This document shows positions 25,123-35,071 of a stretch of DNA of 64,000 nt, one piece after another. The DNA is from Mesorhizobium terrae (lineage in GTDB: Bacteria; Pseudomonadota; Alphaproteobacteria; Rhizobiales; Rhizobiaceae), in the NCBI RefSeq assembly GCF_008727715.1, contig NZ_CP044218.1, forward strand, positions 4,819,501-4,883,500. The letters run 5' to 3'. Below the pieces are notes generated by a model that worked only from the letters and a program-made list of their open reading frames with translations, had not been told where the DNA came from and did not search any database. Position numbers and translations under genes: made by a program. Within the stretch, counting starts at the first letter, position 1. Every line of letters starts with the position of its first letter.

Positions 25123-25638
25123 ATGGCAACACCGGAAAACACTCTCGAGCTGGAAAGCTTCCTGCCCTACCGGCTTTACCATCTGGCCGATCTGGTCAGC
25201 CGCGAGTTCGCCAGGGTCTACAAGGACCGGCTTGGCCTCACCCGTCCCGAATGGCGCACGCTAGCCGGGCTCGGCCAACACGGCTCGATGACGGCGACAG
25301 CGCTTGGCGAGCAGTCGTCGATGCACAAGACCAAGGTGTCGCGCGCCGTTGCTGAACTGGAGAAACGTCGCTGGCTTACCCGCACGCCGGACGAAAAGGA
25401 CCGGCGCATCGAGCATCTGACACTGACCAAGGCGGGATTGGCCGCTTATCGCGACATGGTGCCGTTGGCGAAGGCGTTCGAACGGGAGTTGCTGGAACGG
25501 ATCGCAAATCAGGATCGCGTAGCGCTGGAGACGGCGCTGGATGCCATCGAGGCGGCGTTCGCCGTCAGTCCAACCGGCGTGGATAGTGGAAGCGCGGTGG
25601 TAGCCGGTGGTGCACGACGCCGAGGCCAACCAGGCTGA
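25123..25638 (+). CDS. MarR-family transcriptional regulator (HmgR-like by context)
   Basis: A 171-residue MarR protein. Dimerisation helix [33 protein letters not shown] is followed by a winged helix with [43 protein letters not shown] 25123 starts the family; frame upstream is antisense to hmgA. It probably represses hmgA through the palindrome at 25046. The last 74 bases overlap the convergent HPP gene. Confidence 0.87.
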   Translation: MATPENTLELESFLPYRLYHLADLVSREFARVYKDRLGLTRPEWRTLAGLGQHGSMTATALGEQSSMHKTKVSRAVAELEKRRWLTRTPDEKDRRIEHLTLTKAGLAAYRDMVPLAKAFERELLERIANQDRVALETALDAIEAAFAVSPTGVDSGSAVVAGGARRRGQPG

Positions 25639-26068
25639 TCGAGCCGATCAGGATCGTGAAAAACAGCGAGCCGCTCTGCAGAGGCGCGGCGAGCGCCACC
25701 AGCGGCACCGCGCCGGCGGGCGGATGCGTGACGCGAAACATCAGCATGAGCGCTATTGCAAGGCCAACGGCCAGCGCCGCAACCTGCCACATGCCCGGAA
25801 AGGTCAGCGCTGCCGCCACGCCGACAATCGTCGCCAGGAGATAGCCGCCGAAAACATTGGCTGGCTGCGCCAGCGGACTCGCCGGTTGACCGAAGATCAG
25901 CACGGCCGAAGCGCCGAGCGGCGCCAACAGCAGCGGCATGTTTGTCAGCGCCGCGAGACCACCGACCGCTCCGATGCCGACAACCGCGCCAAGCCCCGAC
26001 TTGGCATGCGAAAGAACCTGCCCGGACGGCTCATGGCGCGCGGTGAAGGAGCGGATATGGCGGCGCAT
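25565..26068 (-). CDS. HPP family integral membrane protein
   Basis: A 167-residue membrane protein with four or five hydrophobic helices and the family-naming motif THPPAGAVPLVAL near residue 125; LLLAPLGASAVLIFGQPASPLAQP is also typical. Cyanobacterial HPP proteins transport nitrite, but the role elsewhere is unknown. Start ATG 26068 has GGAA 8 bases upstream; GTG 26092 is possible. The 3' end overlaps the MarR gene convergently by 74 bases. Confidence 0.8.
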   Translation of the reverse strand: MRRHIRSFTARHEPSGQVLSHAKSGLGAVVGIGAVGGLAALTNMPLLLAPLGASAVLIFGQPASPLAQPANVFGGYLLATIVGVAAALTFPGMWQVAALAVGLAIALMLMFRVTHPPAGAVPLVALAAPLQSGSLFFTILIGSISLVGLGVVHHRLPPRFHYPRRLD

Positions 26069-26092
26069 TGCGGAATTCCGGCTCTTGACCAC

Positions 26093-26221
26093 CGCCTCGA
26101 AAACCGGTTCTGGTTCTCGAGGCTAAGCGCTTGCACAAAAAGTCGCTCGCATTAGCAAATCCGCCAGCGACATGGCAACAAACAATATTCGAAAAATTCA
26201 ACCAGCAGGAAAATATTTTTC
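26093..26221. repeat. intergenic palindromic repeat fragment
   Basis: CCTCGAAAACC (26095-26105) pairs with GGTTCTCGAGG (26112-26122), one mismatch, sharing TCGAAAACCGGTT with the element at 56814-56839. It is a likely degenerate copy of a rhizobial palindromic element. The rest, AT-rich up to the tdh stop, shows nothing else. Confidence 0.45.
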
Positions 26222-27256
26222 CTACCAGTCCATCACCACCTTGCCGGAATTGCCGCTGCGCATCGCATCGAAGCCGGCCTGGTAGTCATCAATGCCAATG
26301 CGGTGGGTGATCAGACCACTCACATCCAGCGGTCCCTGCACCAGCGCGATCATCTTGTACCATGTCTCGAACATCTCGCGGCCGTAGATGCCCTTGAGAT
26401 GCAGCATCTTGAAGATGACCTTGTTCCAGTCGATCTCGAAGCCGGTCGGCGCAATGCCGAGAATAGCGATCTTGCCACCATTGTTCATCGTGTCGATCAT
26501 GTCGCGGAAGGCGACCGCCGAGCCTGACATTTCGAGCCCGACATCGAAGCCTTCAGTCATGCCCTCGTCGCGCATCACGTCGCGCAGCTTTTCCTTCGAG
26601 GCGTCGACGACGTGGCGAACGCCAAGTTTCCTGGCCAGCGCCAGGCGCACCGGGTTGATGTCGGTGATGACCACCTTGCGCGCGCCGACGCATTGCGCCA
26701 CCAGCGCGCCCATGATGCCGATCGGCCCGGCGCCGGTAACCAGCACGTCCTCGCCGACCAGATCGAAGGACAGCGCGGTGTGAACCGCGTTGCCCAGCGG
26801 ATCGAAGATCGCCGCGATCTCGTCCGGGATATCGTCGGGGATCGGCACGACATTGTGCTGCGGAATGGCGACATATTCGCCGAACGAACCCGGCCGGTTC
26901 ACGCCGACGCCAAGCGTGTTGCGGCACAGATGCCCCCGGCCCGCGCGACAATTGCGGCAATGGCCGCAAACGATATGCCCCTCGCCCGACACACGCTGGC
27001 CGACCTTATATTCGGTCACGGCCGAACCGACATCGGCGATCGTGCCGACGAATTCATGCCCGGTCACCATCGGCACCGGCACGGTTTTCTGCGCCCACTG
27101 ATCCCAGTTGTAGATATGCACGTCCGTGCCGCAGATGGCCGATTTCTTGACCTTGATCAGCACGTCGTTCGGGCCGATCTCGGGGACTGGAACGCGCTCC
27201 ATCCAGATTCCAGGCTCGGCCTTGGCCTTCACCAGCGCGCGCATCATGTTGGACAT
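26222..27256 (-). CDS. tdh: L-threonine 3-dehydrogenase
   Basis: A 344-residue zinc medium-chain dehydrogenase oxidising threonine to 2-amino-3-ketobutyrate with NAD. Catalytic zinc ligands C42 ([11 protein letters not shown]), H67 and E68 (GHEFVG). Four structural-zinc cysteines lie in [15 protein letters not shown], and GAGPIGIMG is the NAD-binding motif. It follows kbl by 11 bases, with GAGGAAG as ribosome-binding site. Confidence 0.94.
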   Translation of the reverse strand: MSNMMRALVKAKAEPGIWMERVPVPEIGPNDVLIKVKKSAICGTDVHIYNWDQWAQKTVPVPMVTGHEFVGTIADVGSAVTEYKVGQRVSGEGHIVCGHCRNCRAGRGHLCRNTLGVGVNRPGSFGEYVAIPQHNVVPIPDDIPDEIAAIFDPLGNAVHTALSFDLVGEDVLVTGAGPIGIMGALVAQCVGARKVVITDINPVRLALARKLGVRHVVDASKEKLRDVMRDEGMTEGFDVGLEMSGSAVAFRDMIDTMNNGGKIAILGIAPTGFEIDWNKVIFKMLHLKGIYGREMFETWYKMIALVQGPLDVSGLITHRIGIDDYQAGFDAMRSGNSGKVVMDW

Positions 27257-27267
27257 TCTGTTCTTCC

Positions 27268-28455
27268 TCAGGAAATGACGCCGAGTTCCTTACCCACTTC
27301 CCCGAACGCAGCAACCGCGCGGTCAATGTCAGCGGTGGAATGCGCGGCCGACATCTGGGTGCGGATACGTGCCTGGCCCTTGGGTACGACCGGGAACGCA
27401 AAGCCGATGACGTAGATACCGCGTTCCAGCATCTTGGCCGCCATCTGCTGCGCCAGCGCCGCGTCGCCCAGCATCACCGGAATGATGGGATGGTCGGCGC
27501 CGGCAAGCGTGAAGCCGAGCTTGCTCATGCCGGAGCGGAACCGGGCGGCGTTGTCGTAGAGTTTTCCGCGCAGTTCGTCGCCATTCGCCACAAGGTCGAA
27601 CACCTTGAGCGAAGCCGCCGCAATCGCCGGCATCAAAGTGTTGGAGAAGAGATAAGGCCGCGAGCGCTGGCGCAGCCAGTCGACCACTTGCCGCTTGCCC
27701 GACGTATAGCCGCCGGAAGCGCCGCCCAGCGCCTTGCCGAGCGTTCCGGTGATGATGTCCACCCGGCCCTCGACGCCGCAATGCTCGGCCGAGCCGCGGC
27801 CATGCTTGCCGACGAAGCCGACGGCATGGCTGTCGTCCACCATCACCATCGCGCCGTATTTTTCCGCCAGATCGCAGACGCCTTTCAAATTGGCGATGAT
27901 GCCATCCATAGAGAAGACGCCGTCGGTGGCGATCAGCTTGAAACGACTGCCCTCCGCTTTCTTCAACTCTTCTTCAAGTGCTGCCATGTCATTGTTTGCA
28001 TAGCGAAACCGCTTGGCCTTCGAGAGCCGCACGCCATCGATGATCGAGGCATGGTTCAAGGCGTCCGAGATCACCGCGTCCTCTTCGCCAAGCAGCGTTT
28101 CGAACAGCCCGCCATTGGCGTCGAAGCAGGATCCGTAGAGGATGGTGTCCTCCAGCCCGAGGAAGGAGGAAATCCTTGCCTCGAGCTGCTTGTGTTCTTC
28201 CTGCGTGCCGCAAATGAAGCGCACCGAGGCCATGCCGTAACCGTAGCGATCGAGCGCCTTGGCCGCCGCGTCGCGCAACTCCTCGCTGTCGGCGAGGCCG
28301 AGATAGTTGTTGGCGCAGAAATTGAGCACCTTGTTGCCGCCCACCTCGATCTCGGCCGACTGCATCGACGAAATCACCCGCTCGGACTTGTAAAGGCCTG
28401 TTGCCTTGAGGCCGGTGAGTTCCGTGTCGAGATGGGCGAGGAAGCTTTGGCTCAT
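27268..28455 (-). CDS. kbl: glycine C-acetyltransferase (2-amino-3-ketobutyrate CoA ligase)
   Basis: A 395-residue alpha-oxoamine synthase-family PLP enzyme. The PLP lysine lies in [16 protein letters not shown] at about residue 245, with [18 protein letters not shown] upstream. It splits 2-amino-3-ketobutyrate with CoA to glycine and acetyl-CoA. It is first of the kbl-tdh pair, with AAAGGAG upstream of ATG 28455. Confidence 0.94.
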   Translation of the reverse strand: MSQSFLAHLDTELTGLKATGLYKSERVISSMQSAEIEVGGNKVLNFCANNYLGLADSEELRDAAAKALDRYGYGMASVRFICGTQEEHKQLEARISSFLGLEDTILYGSCFDANGGLFETLLGEEDAVISDALNHASIIDGVRLSKAKRFRYANNDMAALEEELKKAEGSRFKLIATDGVFSMDGIIANLKGVCDLAEKYGAMVMVDDSHAVGFVGKHGRGSAEHCGVEGRVDIITGTLGKALGGASGGYTSGKRQVVDWLRQRSRPYLFSNTLMPAIAAASLKVFDLVANGDELRGKLYDNAARFRSGMSKLGFTLAGADHPIIPVMLGDAALAQQMAAKMLERGIYVIGFAFPVVPKGQARIRTQMSAAHSTADIDRAVAAFGEVGKELGVIS

Positions 28456-28619
28456 GAACGGTGGGCTCCTTTAAGGCGGCAAGGGATACTGCGATCGGCC
28501 GCCGAGAAGCTAGCACAAAAGCGACCAGCGCACCTGCCGTTTCCCTCGCGGCGCACGTGTCCTACCGCCGCTAGCATCAACTCGAACAGACCATTTCGAA
28601 AATCGCCCGAGGAGCCGCC

Positions 28620-29720
28620 ATGACCATTGCCAGCATCACGGTCTACCAGCAATGGCAGCCATTTCGCGACGGCACCTATCGTTGTTCGGGCGGGCGCAGC
28701 GCCGAGGGTTTCGATTCGACCATCGTCGAGATCGCCTCGCGGGATGGTGTCAGCGGCTATGGCGAGATGGCGCCGCTCGGTTCCTTCTACGATCCAGCTT
28801 TCGCCGAAGGCGCGCGCGCCGCGATGCGGGAACTGACGCCGCGCCTGATCGGCGAGGACGCGGCCGGCATCGAGGCGATCAACCGGCGCATGGACCTTTT
28901 GCTGAAAGGTCACCCCTATGCCAAGGCGGCCATCGACATGGCGCTGTGGGACCTTGCCGGCAAACGCAGCGGCCTTTCGCTGGCCGCGATGACGGGTGGC
29001 GCGGAAGGCACCACCGTGCCGCTCTATCGCTCGCTGGCACAGGAAAGCCCGGACGTCATGGCGGCACGGGCAAAGAAATACATCGTCGAAGGTTATCGCC
29101 GGCTGCAGGTGAAGGTCGGGCTGGACGTCAACGACGACATTGCGCGACTGGAGGCGGTGCGTGCGGCAGTCCCCTCCGGCACGGTGCTGTTCTGCGACGC
29201 CAATGGCAGCTGGGGCACCGCCGAGACCCGGCGCTTTCTGCAGGCGACGCGCTCGCTCGACTACACACTGGAGCAGCCCTGCGCGAGCTATGAGGAGAAC
29301 CTCGCGATCCGCCCGGCCTGTGACCGGGCGCTGGTGCTGGACGAGACCATCGACGGCACGGATGCCTTGCTGCGCGCCATCGGCGACGGGCTCGTGGACG
29401 GCATCACGATCAAGCTCGCCCGTGTCGGCGGGCTAACCAAGGCCAAGCTGCTGCGCGACATCGCCATCGCCCGCAATCTCAAGATCACCATCGAGGACAC
29501 CGGCGGCGCGCAGATCGACACGGCCGCTTATTGCGGCCTGCTGCTGTCAACGCCGCAACTGCTGCGCCAGCATACCGTCGACTTCCACAACTGGGTGACG
29601 GTCGCCAATGGCAAGGCCGATTTCGTTATCGCAGACGGAGCGATGTCGCCGCCGCGGCGCCCGGGGCTCGGCGTCGACGTCGACCCCACGATCTTCGGCG
29701 AACCACTGTTTCGCTGCTGA
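28620..29720 (+). CDS. enolase-superfamily dehydratase, probably cis-3-hydroxy-L-proline dehydratase type
   Basis: A 366-residue muconate-lactonizing-subgroup protein. Metal ligands D193 (FCDANGSW), E218 (LEQPC) and D241 (LDETI), with bases K165 (LQVKVG) and K265 (TIKLARVGG). The first Lys of the usual KxK is Q163. Wording is close to cis-3-hydroxy-L-proline dehydratases, but other dehydratases or racemases of the subgroup are possible. GAGGAG stands before ATG 28620. It converges on the demethylase-type gene and is divergent from kbl. Confidence 0.7.
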   Translation: MTIASITVYQQWQPFRDGTYRCSGGRSAEGFDSTIVEIASRDGVSGYGEMAPLGSFYDPAFAEGARAAMRELTPRLIGEDAAGIEAINRRMDLLLKGHPYAKAAIDMALWDLAGKRSGLSLAAMTGGAEGTTVPLYRSLAQESPDVMAARAKKYIVEGYRRLQVKVGLDVNDDIARLEAVRAAVPSGTVLFCDANGSWGTAETRRFLQATRSLDYTLEQPCASYEENLAIRPACDRALVLDETIDGTDALLRAIGDGLVDGITIKLARVGGLTKAKLLRDIAIARNLKITIEDTGGAQIDTAAYCGLLLSTPQLLRQHTVDFHNWVTVANGKADFVIADGAMSPPRRPGLGVDVDPTIFGEPLFRC

Positions 29721-29732
29721 CCCCGACGCGGT

Positions 29733-31778
29733 TCAGACGCGCAGACCGAAGCGGATGCCGTCATAGATGGCGGCGTGGATGTTGCGGGAAGCCACGGCAT
29801 CGCCGATCCGATAGAGAATGAAGGCACCGTTCGGGTTGCGTGTCGGGAAAATGTCGCCGCCGCCGACCAGGCTTTCATAGTCGACGGCGCCGGCGTTCCG
29901 CGACAGCGGCTTCAGTGCCCAATAGAGCTCGTCGAGCGGCGCCGTGCCATGCTCGACAATGACCTGGTCGACGAAACGCTGAACCTTCCAGCCTTCGGCA
30001 AAATCTGAGCGCAATTCCGCAACCAGTTGATTTCCTTCACGCCGTATCGCACGAACGCGGGTGTTTATGGTCACCGTCACACCCTTCTCGTGGAAGACGC
30101 GCATATAGGGCACATGGTTGAGGCCACCCATTTCCGGCGCGAAGAACCGCTCGGGCGATACGAGTTCCAGCTTCGAACCGGCATTGGCGATCAGCTCCGC
30201 CGCACCCATGCCCTGATGACCGCCATTGTCGTCGTAAAGCAGGACGTTTTCCGCCGGTTTGACCGCCCCCGAAAGAATATCCCAGCTCGATGTGACCAAC
30301 GCGTCGCCCGCCTCCAATGGCGGGTTCTGCGGGATGCCGCCGGTCGCGACCACGACCACGTCCGGTTCGAGCGCCAGAACATCGTCCTTTTCGGCCCAGG
30401 CATCGTAGCGGATATCGACACCCAGCCGCTCCAACTGTGAAAGCCGCCAGTCGACGATGCCGATCAATTCCTTGCGGCGCGGGTTCTGTGCCGCCAACCG
30501 AATCTGCCCGCCGGCCTGCGAGGCGGCTTCGAGCATGGTTACCCTGTAGCCGCGCTCCCCCGCCACACGCGCCGCTTCAAGCCCCGCCGGACCGGCGCCG
30601 ACGACCACGACATGTTTCTCGGGCCCACCGGAATTGCCGACGACATGCGGGATCGTCGCTTCGCGCCCCGTCGCCGCATTGTGGACGCACAGGGCCTCGC
30701 CGCCTTCATAGATGCGGTCCAGGCAATATGTGGCGCCGACACAGGGGCGGATCTCGTGCTCACGCCCTTCCATGACCTTCCGCATGATATGCGGGTCGGC
30801 GATATGGGCGCGGGTCATGCCGACCATGTCCAGCTTGCCGCTGGCAATCGCGTGGCGGGCTGTCGCGACATCCTGGATGCGCGCGGCGTGGAAGGTCGGG
30901 AACTTGGTCGCCGCCCGCACCTCGCCGGCGAAATCAAGATGCGGCGAGGACCGCATGCCGGTCACCGGGATGACCTTGGTGAGCGCGGCGTCTGTCTCGA
31001 TTGAGCCGCGAATGATATTGAGGAAATCTACCTTGCCGGATTTCGCCAGCCGCCGCGCGATCTCCACGCCCTCCTCTTTCGACAGACCGGCGGCAAAATC
31101 CTCATCCGCCACCATGCGGATGCCGACGACGAATTTCTCGCCGACAGCCGCGCGCACGGCGTCGAGCACCATGTTGGTGAAGCGCAGCCTGTTGTCGAGC
31201 GAGCCGCCGAATTCGTCGTCGCGATGGTTGGTTGCCGGCGACCAGAAACCGTCGATCAGATGGCCGTAGGCCTCGAATTCGATGCCGTCGAGGCCGGCCG
31301 CGTGACAGCGCTGCGCCGCCGACGCGTAATCCTTGACGATACGCTCGATGTCCCAGTCCTCGGCGGCCTTGGGAAAGGCGCGGTGCGCCGGCTCGCGCAC
31401 CGGCGAAGCGGACAGCACCGGCAGCCAGTCGGCCTTGTTCCAGCCGGTGCGGCGGCCGAGATGGGTGATCTGGATCATCACCTTGCAGTCGTGCTCGTGG
31501 CAGGCCTCGGCGAGCTCCGAGAGCCAGGGCACGATGGCATCGTCGTAAAGATGCAAATTGCCGAATGCGGCCGGACTGTCGCGGGAAACGATGGCCGAGC
31601 CCGCGGTCATGGTCAGCGCCATGCCGCCCCTGGCCTTTTCGGCATGGTAGAGCCGGTAGCGCTCCTTCGGCATGCCGTCCTCGGAATAGGCCGGCTCATG
31701 GCTGGTCGACATCACCCGATTCTTCAGCGTCAGATGTTTGAGCTGGTAGGGCTGGAGGAGCGGATCGTTGCTGGCCAT
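29733..31778 (-). CDS. FMN/Fe-S/FAD demethylase-type oxidoreductase (DgcA/StcD-like)
   Basis: A 681-residue member of the trimethylamine dehydrogenase/2,4-dienoyl-CoA reductase family: an Old Yellow Enzyme TIM barrel (about 1-360), an iron-sulfur loop, and an FAD/NAD domain ([20 protein letters not shown] near 400). Relatives include DgcA (dimethylglycine) and StcD (N-methylproline) demethylases. The iron-sulfur loop reads [12 protein letters not shown]...ALC, so the second of the four usual cysteines is Ala. With the nearby MttB-type and hydroxyproline-type genes, a secondary amine such as dimethylglycine or N-methylproline is a reasonable substrate. Confidence 0.75.
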   Translation of the reverse strand: MASNDPLLQPYQLKHLTLKNRVMSTSHEPAYSEDGMPKERYRLYHAEKARGGMALTMTAGSAIVSRDSPAAFGNLHLYDDAIVPWLSELAEACHEHDCKVMIQITHLGRRTGWNKADWLPVLSASPVREPAHRAFPKAAEDWDIERIVKDYASAAQRCHAAGLDGIEFEAYGHLIDGFWSPATNHRDDEFGGSLDNRLRFTNMVLDAVRAAVGEKFVVGIRMVADEDFAAGLSKEEGVEIARRLAKSGKVDFLNIIRGSIETDAALTKVIPVTGMRSSPHLDFAGEVRAATKFPTFHAARIQDVATARHAIASGKLDMVGMTRAHIADPHIMRKVMEGREHEIRPCVGATYCLDRIYEGGEALCVHNAATGREATIPHVVGNSGGPEKHVVVVGAGPAGLEAARVAGERGYRVTMLEAASQAGGQIRLAAQNPRRKELIGIVDWRLSQLERLGVDIRYDAWAEKDDVLALEPDVVVVATGGIPQNPPLEAGDALVTSSWDILSGAVKPAENVLLYDDNGGHQGMGAAELIANAGSKLELVSPERFFAPEMGGLNHVPYMRVFHEKGVTVTINTRVRAIRREGNQLVAELRSDFAEGWKVQRFVDQVIVEHGTAPLDELYWALKPLSRNAGAVDYESLVGGGDIFPTRNPNGAFILYRIGDAVASRNIHAAIYDGIRFGLRV

Positions 31779-31838
31779 CGTTGTCCTGTTCTATACCGAT
31801 GCTGGCTGTGGATGAGCCTGCCCCCAAGGAGACTGCCC

Positions 31839-32297
31839 ATGATGACGGAAAGCCTGACTCAGCTTGGCACCAAGGTCGAGACGCCAGACAGCCCCGACCA
31901 TGCGGTCCTGGAAACGGTACCCTTCACCCGTGGCGATGGCCCGCCGGCTATCGTGCGCTTCACCTGTCCGGAATTCACGTCGCTGTGCCCCGTCACCGGC
32001 CAGCCCGATTTCGCGCATATCGTGATCGACTATGCGCCTGATGCACTTTTGGTCGAATCCAAGTCGCTGAAGCTTTTCCTGACATCCTTCCGCAATCACG
32101 GTGCGTTCCACGAGGATTGCACGGTCATGATCGCGCGGCGCGTTGTGCAGGCAACCAGCCCGTTATGGCTGCGCATTGGCGGTTATTGGTATCCGCGCGG
32201 CGGCATCCCCATCGATGTCTTCTGGCAGACCGGCGAGCCGCCGAAAGGCGCATGGCTGCCCGATACAGGCGTGGCGCCCTATCGCGGTCGCGGTTAG
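31839..32297 (+). CDS. queF: NADPH-dependent 7-cyano-7-deazaguanine reductase
   Basis: A 152-residue type I (unimodular) QueF, which reduces preQ0 to preQ1 in queuosine synthesis. The thioimide Cys50 lies in [15 protein letters not shown], followed by the NADPH motif ESKSLKL and the HEDC segment. ATG 31839 has AGGAG about 9 bases before it; ATG 31842 is equivalent. Frame upstream is antisense to the demethylase gene. Only 60 bases separate the divergent starts. Confidence 0.93.
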   Translation: MMTESLTQLGTKVETPDSPDHAVLETVPFTRGDGPPAIVRFTCPEFTSLCPVTGQPDFAHIVIDYAPDALLVESKSLKLFLTSFRNHGAFHEDCTVMIARRVVQATSPLWLRIGGYWYPRGGIPIDVFWQTGEPPKGAWLPDTGVAPYRGRG

Positions 32298-32321
32298 AGC
32301 ATCGCGCGTTAGCTCGGACTT

Positions 32322-32350
32322 GCAAAGGACGCTCCAACTCTTTGAATCTG
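32322..32350. repeat. copy of a dispersed intergenic element
   Basis: Starting GCAAAGGACGCTCCAAC, it matches 39092-39121 (GCAAAGGACGCTCTAACAC) nearly base for base through CTTTGAA.CTG. No palindromic arm is left here, so it is a truncated copy. Confidence 0.5.
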
Positions 32351-32354
32351 CGTA

Positions 32355-32906
32355 TCATTCGCATTGATACTGGCTGAGCGCCCACTCTCCGGTCACGGAG
32401 AGAAGGTCGGTGATTTTCCACTCGCCGCCGACCTTTTTCAGCTTCCACTCGAGCCTGTGCGAGTCACTGCCCGCGACAAACGCCACGACGACGCGAGCAT
32501 CGTCGCCGTTGATCGATTCCAGCGACTTGAAGCTCTTGTCGAGCGCCGCCTTGTCGTAGGGAACTTCGTCGAGCGGCATGTTCTGGTCGAGGCAGTCACC
32601 CTGCCCGGATTTCTTCAGCGCCTCGTTCTTTTCGAGTACGGTTTTGGCCGGATCGACGAAGCGGCTGCGGTCGGCGACGGCAAGATCGGTACCGCCCTCG
32701 GCATAAAACGGCCTTACCACGGCAGAGGGCGAACCGACCGCGGCAGGTGTCGCCAGGCCGGACGCGACAGGCGGCTGGTCCGGGGCCGGAGCAGCTGGCG
32801 CTGCCTGCGGCTTGGCGCCGAGCAAGCCTTCAGCGCCGGCGCCGCCCGGGCCGGCAGCGAAGGCTCCAACCGCGATGCAGGCCAGCAAGCGACCGATCCT
32901 GTTCAC
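32355..32906 (-). CDS. secreted hypothetical protein, second of a tandem pair
   Basis: About 183 residues from GTG 32906, giving a signal peptide (NRIGRLLACIAVGAF) and a Pro/Ala-rich linker. A folded C-terminal domain ends in LKKVGGEWKITDLLSVTGEWALSQYQC. That ending matches the upstream neighbour's, so the two are paralogues, resembling DUF3828-type secreted proteins. GTG 32930 is an alternative start overlapping the previous stop. Function unknown; likely periplasmic. Confidence 0.62.
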   Translation of the reverse strand: MNRIGRLLACIAVGAFAAGPGGAGAEGLLGAKPQAAPAAPAPDQPPVASGLATPAAVGSPSAVVRPFYAEGGTDLAVADRSRFVDPAKTVLEKNEALKKSGQGDCLDQNMPLDEVPYDKAALDKSFKSLESINGDDARVVVAFVAGSDSHRLEWKLKKVGGEWKITDLLSVTGEWALSQYQCE

Positions 32907-32910
32907 CGGC

Positions 32911-33387
32911 TCAATCCGCGCTGTCCTCACCCGAGCATCCCAACTCGCTGAGTTTCCAGCTGTTGCTCTTCGAGCTGATATCGGCGATCTTCCAACCGCC
33001 GTTGACCTTCTTCAGATCCCACACCATTTCACGTTTGGAATCATCGCCTTCGGTGAACAGATTGAAATTTACTGTCACCGTCGCGGTGTCGCCGTTGACG
33101 GCCTCGCTCAGTTTCAGGCTGTCGGCCACCGCCTTGTCGTCATAGTCCTGCGCATCGAGCGCCGGCTCGAAGTCGATGCAGGCGACTTCGTCCGGGTTCT
33201 TCTTGAGCGCGGCGTCGTTCAGCTCGAACAGCTTGGTGACCGGTTCGGTGAAGCGATCGCGATATTGCGCGTCGGCGGCGAACTTGACCGGCGAATAAAA
33301 GAACATGACGGCATCCGATGCCGGGCCAGCCAACGCAGGGCCGGAAAAGGCACAGATGCACAGTGCAAGCAGAACTCCTGGCTTCAT
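32911..33387 (-). CDS. secreted hypothetical protein, first of a tandem pair
   Basis: 158 residues with signal peptide MKPGVLLALCICAFSGPALA, then a domain with FYSPVKFAADAQYRDRF, EVACIDFEPALDAQDYDD, and WDLKKVNGGWKIADISS...WKLSELGC. Two conserved cysteines suggest a disulfide. ATG 33387 has GGGGGA 7 bases upstream. It belongs with the following gene as a duplicated pair (DUF3828-like). No function is known. Confidence 0.68.
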   Translation of the reverse strand: MKPGVLLALCICAFSGPALAGPASDAVMFFYSPVKFAADAQYRDRFTEPVTKLFELNDAALKKNPDEVACIDFEPALDAQDYDDKAVADSLKLSEAVNGDTATVTVNFNLFTEGDDSKREMVWDLKKVNGGWKIADISSKSNSWKLSELGCSGEDSAD

Positions 33388-33421
33388 GGTATTCCCCCGA
33401 TGAAACGGTTGCGCAGTCCGC

Positions 33422-35005
33422 TTAATACCACGCATCCGCCATCCCGGCTTTTTTACGGTCGATAAAATCGAGCAGGGCCTCGTCGACGGCTTCGTCCAGG
33501 GGTGGCGCCTGATATTCGGCCAGCATCTTCTTCCAGCGCTGGTTGGCGCGCAATGCGGCATCCCGCGAGCCGGCCGCCTGCCACTTCTCGAATGGCTCAT
33601 TGTCGGCAATTTCGGTGTCCCAGAAGGCCGTCTGATAGTTCGCCATGGTATGAGCGCAGCCGAAGAAATGACTGCCCGGCCCGACCTCGCGGAAAGCGTC
33701 CAGCGCCAATTGGTTGTCGTCGATCTTCACCCCGTCGAGATAGGAATGCAGCGCGCCGCAGAAGTCTGCGTCCATGACGAATTTTTCGTAGGACATGGAC
33801 AGCAGCCCATCGAGAAACCCGGCTGAATGCAGGATGAAATTGGCGCCGCAATGCACGGCCGCCAGCATCGACATCGTGCCTTCGTTCATCGCCTGCGCGT
33901 CCGGCAGTTTCGAGGTGGTGAAGTTGCCGGAACAGCGCAGTGGCAGATTCAGCCGCCGGGCCAACTGTCCGATCACCATCGAGCCGATCGCCGGCTCAGG
34001 CGTGCCGAAGGTGGGCGAACCGGAACGCAACGACATCGACGACAGGAAATTGCCGAAGATCACCGGCGCGCCAGGCCTTTCCAGTTGCGTCAGCGCGCAG
34101 CCGACCATGGTTTCCGCCAAGGACTGGGCGATTGCGCCGGCATTCGTCACCGGCCCCATGGCACCGCCAAGGATGAAGGGCACGACGACGGCCGCCTGGT
34201 TGGCGCGGGCATAGGCGCGCAGCGCCAGGGTCATGGTGCCGTCCCACACCAGCGGCGAGTTGACATTGACATTGCCGAGGATGACGCAGTTCCGATCGAC
34301 AAAGTCCCGCCCGAAGACGATGCGCGCCATGTCGATGGAATCCTCGGCGCGGCTTTCGGTCGTGACCGAGCCCATGAAGGGACGGTCGGAATATTTGATA
34401 TGGGCGTGGACCATATCAAGGTGGCGCTTGTTGACCGGCACGTCGACCGGTTCGCAGATCGTGCCGCCGGAGTGATGCAGCCAGGGCGAGGATTGCGCCA
34501 GCTTCACGAAATTGCGGAAATCCTCGATGGTGCCGTAGCGGCGACCACGGTCGAGATCCATCACGAAGGGAGAACCGTAAGCCGGCGAGAAAACAACGCT
34601 TTTGCCGCCGATCAGAACCGACTTCGCCGGGTTGCGCGCATGCTGCACGAACTCCGCCGGCGCGGTCTTCAGGATTTCGCGCAGCATGCCCGGTTCGAAT
34701 TTCACCAACAGGCCGGTCACATCGGCCCCGGCCCGCTTCCAGAGGTCGAGTGCAACGGGATCGTCGCGGAACTCGATGCCGATCTCGGCCAGGATTCGAT
34801 CCGCGGTCGTCTCGATGCGGATCAGGTTTTCTTCCGAAAGGATGTCGTAGGTCGGGATATTGCGAAGAATGTAGGGCCGGCCAAGGCCTTCCGCCCCGTG
34901 GCTGCGTTGTTCGCGCCGCGCGCTGCGACCGGCGCGCTCGCGTTTCCCAGCCGCCTGTTCCAGCGTTTCCGCAACCATCATGTTCGACTTCGCTCCCTGT
35001 GACAT
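33422..35005 (-). CDS. non-pyrrolysine MttB-family (trimethylamine methyltransferase-like) protein
   Basis: A 527-residue member of the MttB superfamily. Typical segments: ILRNIPTYDILSEENL, GTPEPAIGSMVIGQLARRLNLPLRCSGN and HCGANFILHSAGFLDGLLSMSYEKFVMD. No in-frame amber codon interrupts the frame, so it is not a pyrrolysine enzyme. Characterised non-Pyl members demethylate quaternary amines (glycine betaine, proline betaine, carnitine) onto a corrinoid protein, but no corrinoid protein or activase lies here. ATG 35005 lacks a clear ribosome-binding site; 34981/34978 are alternatives with CAGGGAG upstream. Confidence 0.82.
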   Translation of the reverse strand: MSQGAKSNMMVAETLEQAAGKRERAGRSARREQRSHGAEGLGRPYILRNIPTYDILSEENLIRIETTADRILAEIGIEFRDDPVALDLWKRAGADVTGLLVKFEPGMLREILKTAPAEFVQHARNPAKSVLIGGKSVVFSPAYGSPFVMDLDRGRRYGTIEDFRNFVKLAQSSPWLHHSGGTICEPVDVPVNKRHLDMVHAHIKYSDRPFMGSVTTESRAEDSIDMARIVFGRDFVDRNCVILGNVNVNSPLVWDGTMTLALRAYARANQAAVVVPFILGGAMGPVTNAGAIAQSLAETMVGCALTQLERPGAPVIFGNFLSSMSLRSGSPTFGTPEPAIGSMVIGQLARRLNLPLRCSGNFTTSKLPDAQAMNEGTMSMLAAVHCGANFILHSAGFLDGLLSMSYEKFVMDADFCGALHSYLDGVKIDDNQLALDAFREVGPGSHFFGCAHTMANYQTAFWDTEIADNEPFEKWQAAGSRDAALRANQRWKKMLAEYQAPPLDEAVDEALLDFIDRKKAGMADAWY

Positions 35006-35071
35006 GAAGCTAGTTCATTCGAATATGGCTGTAATGCTTGAAAATATTGATCTCCAGCATAAGCTGGATTC
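35006..35071. promoter_or_regulatory. divergent promoter region, MttB-type gene and LysR
   Basis: A 66-base AT-rich divergent spacer. It contains the inverted repeat CCAGCATAAGCTGG (35054-35067, arms CCAGC/GCTGG), suited to an LTTR. Autoregulated binding by the LysR encoded at 35072 is inferred. Confidence 0.4.

Noticed and set aside
33422..35005. Pyrrolysine-containing trimethylamine methyltransferase
   Set aside because: The frame has no internal amber codon, and no pyl genes are present.
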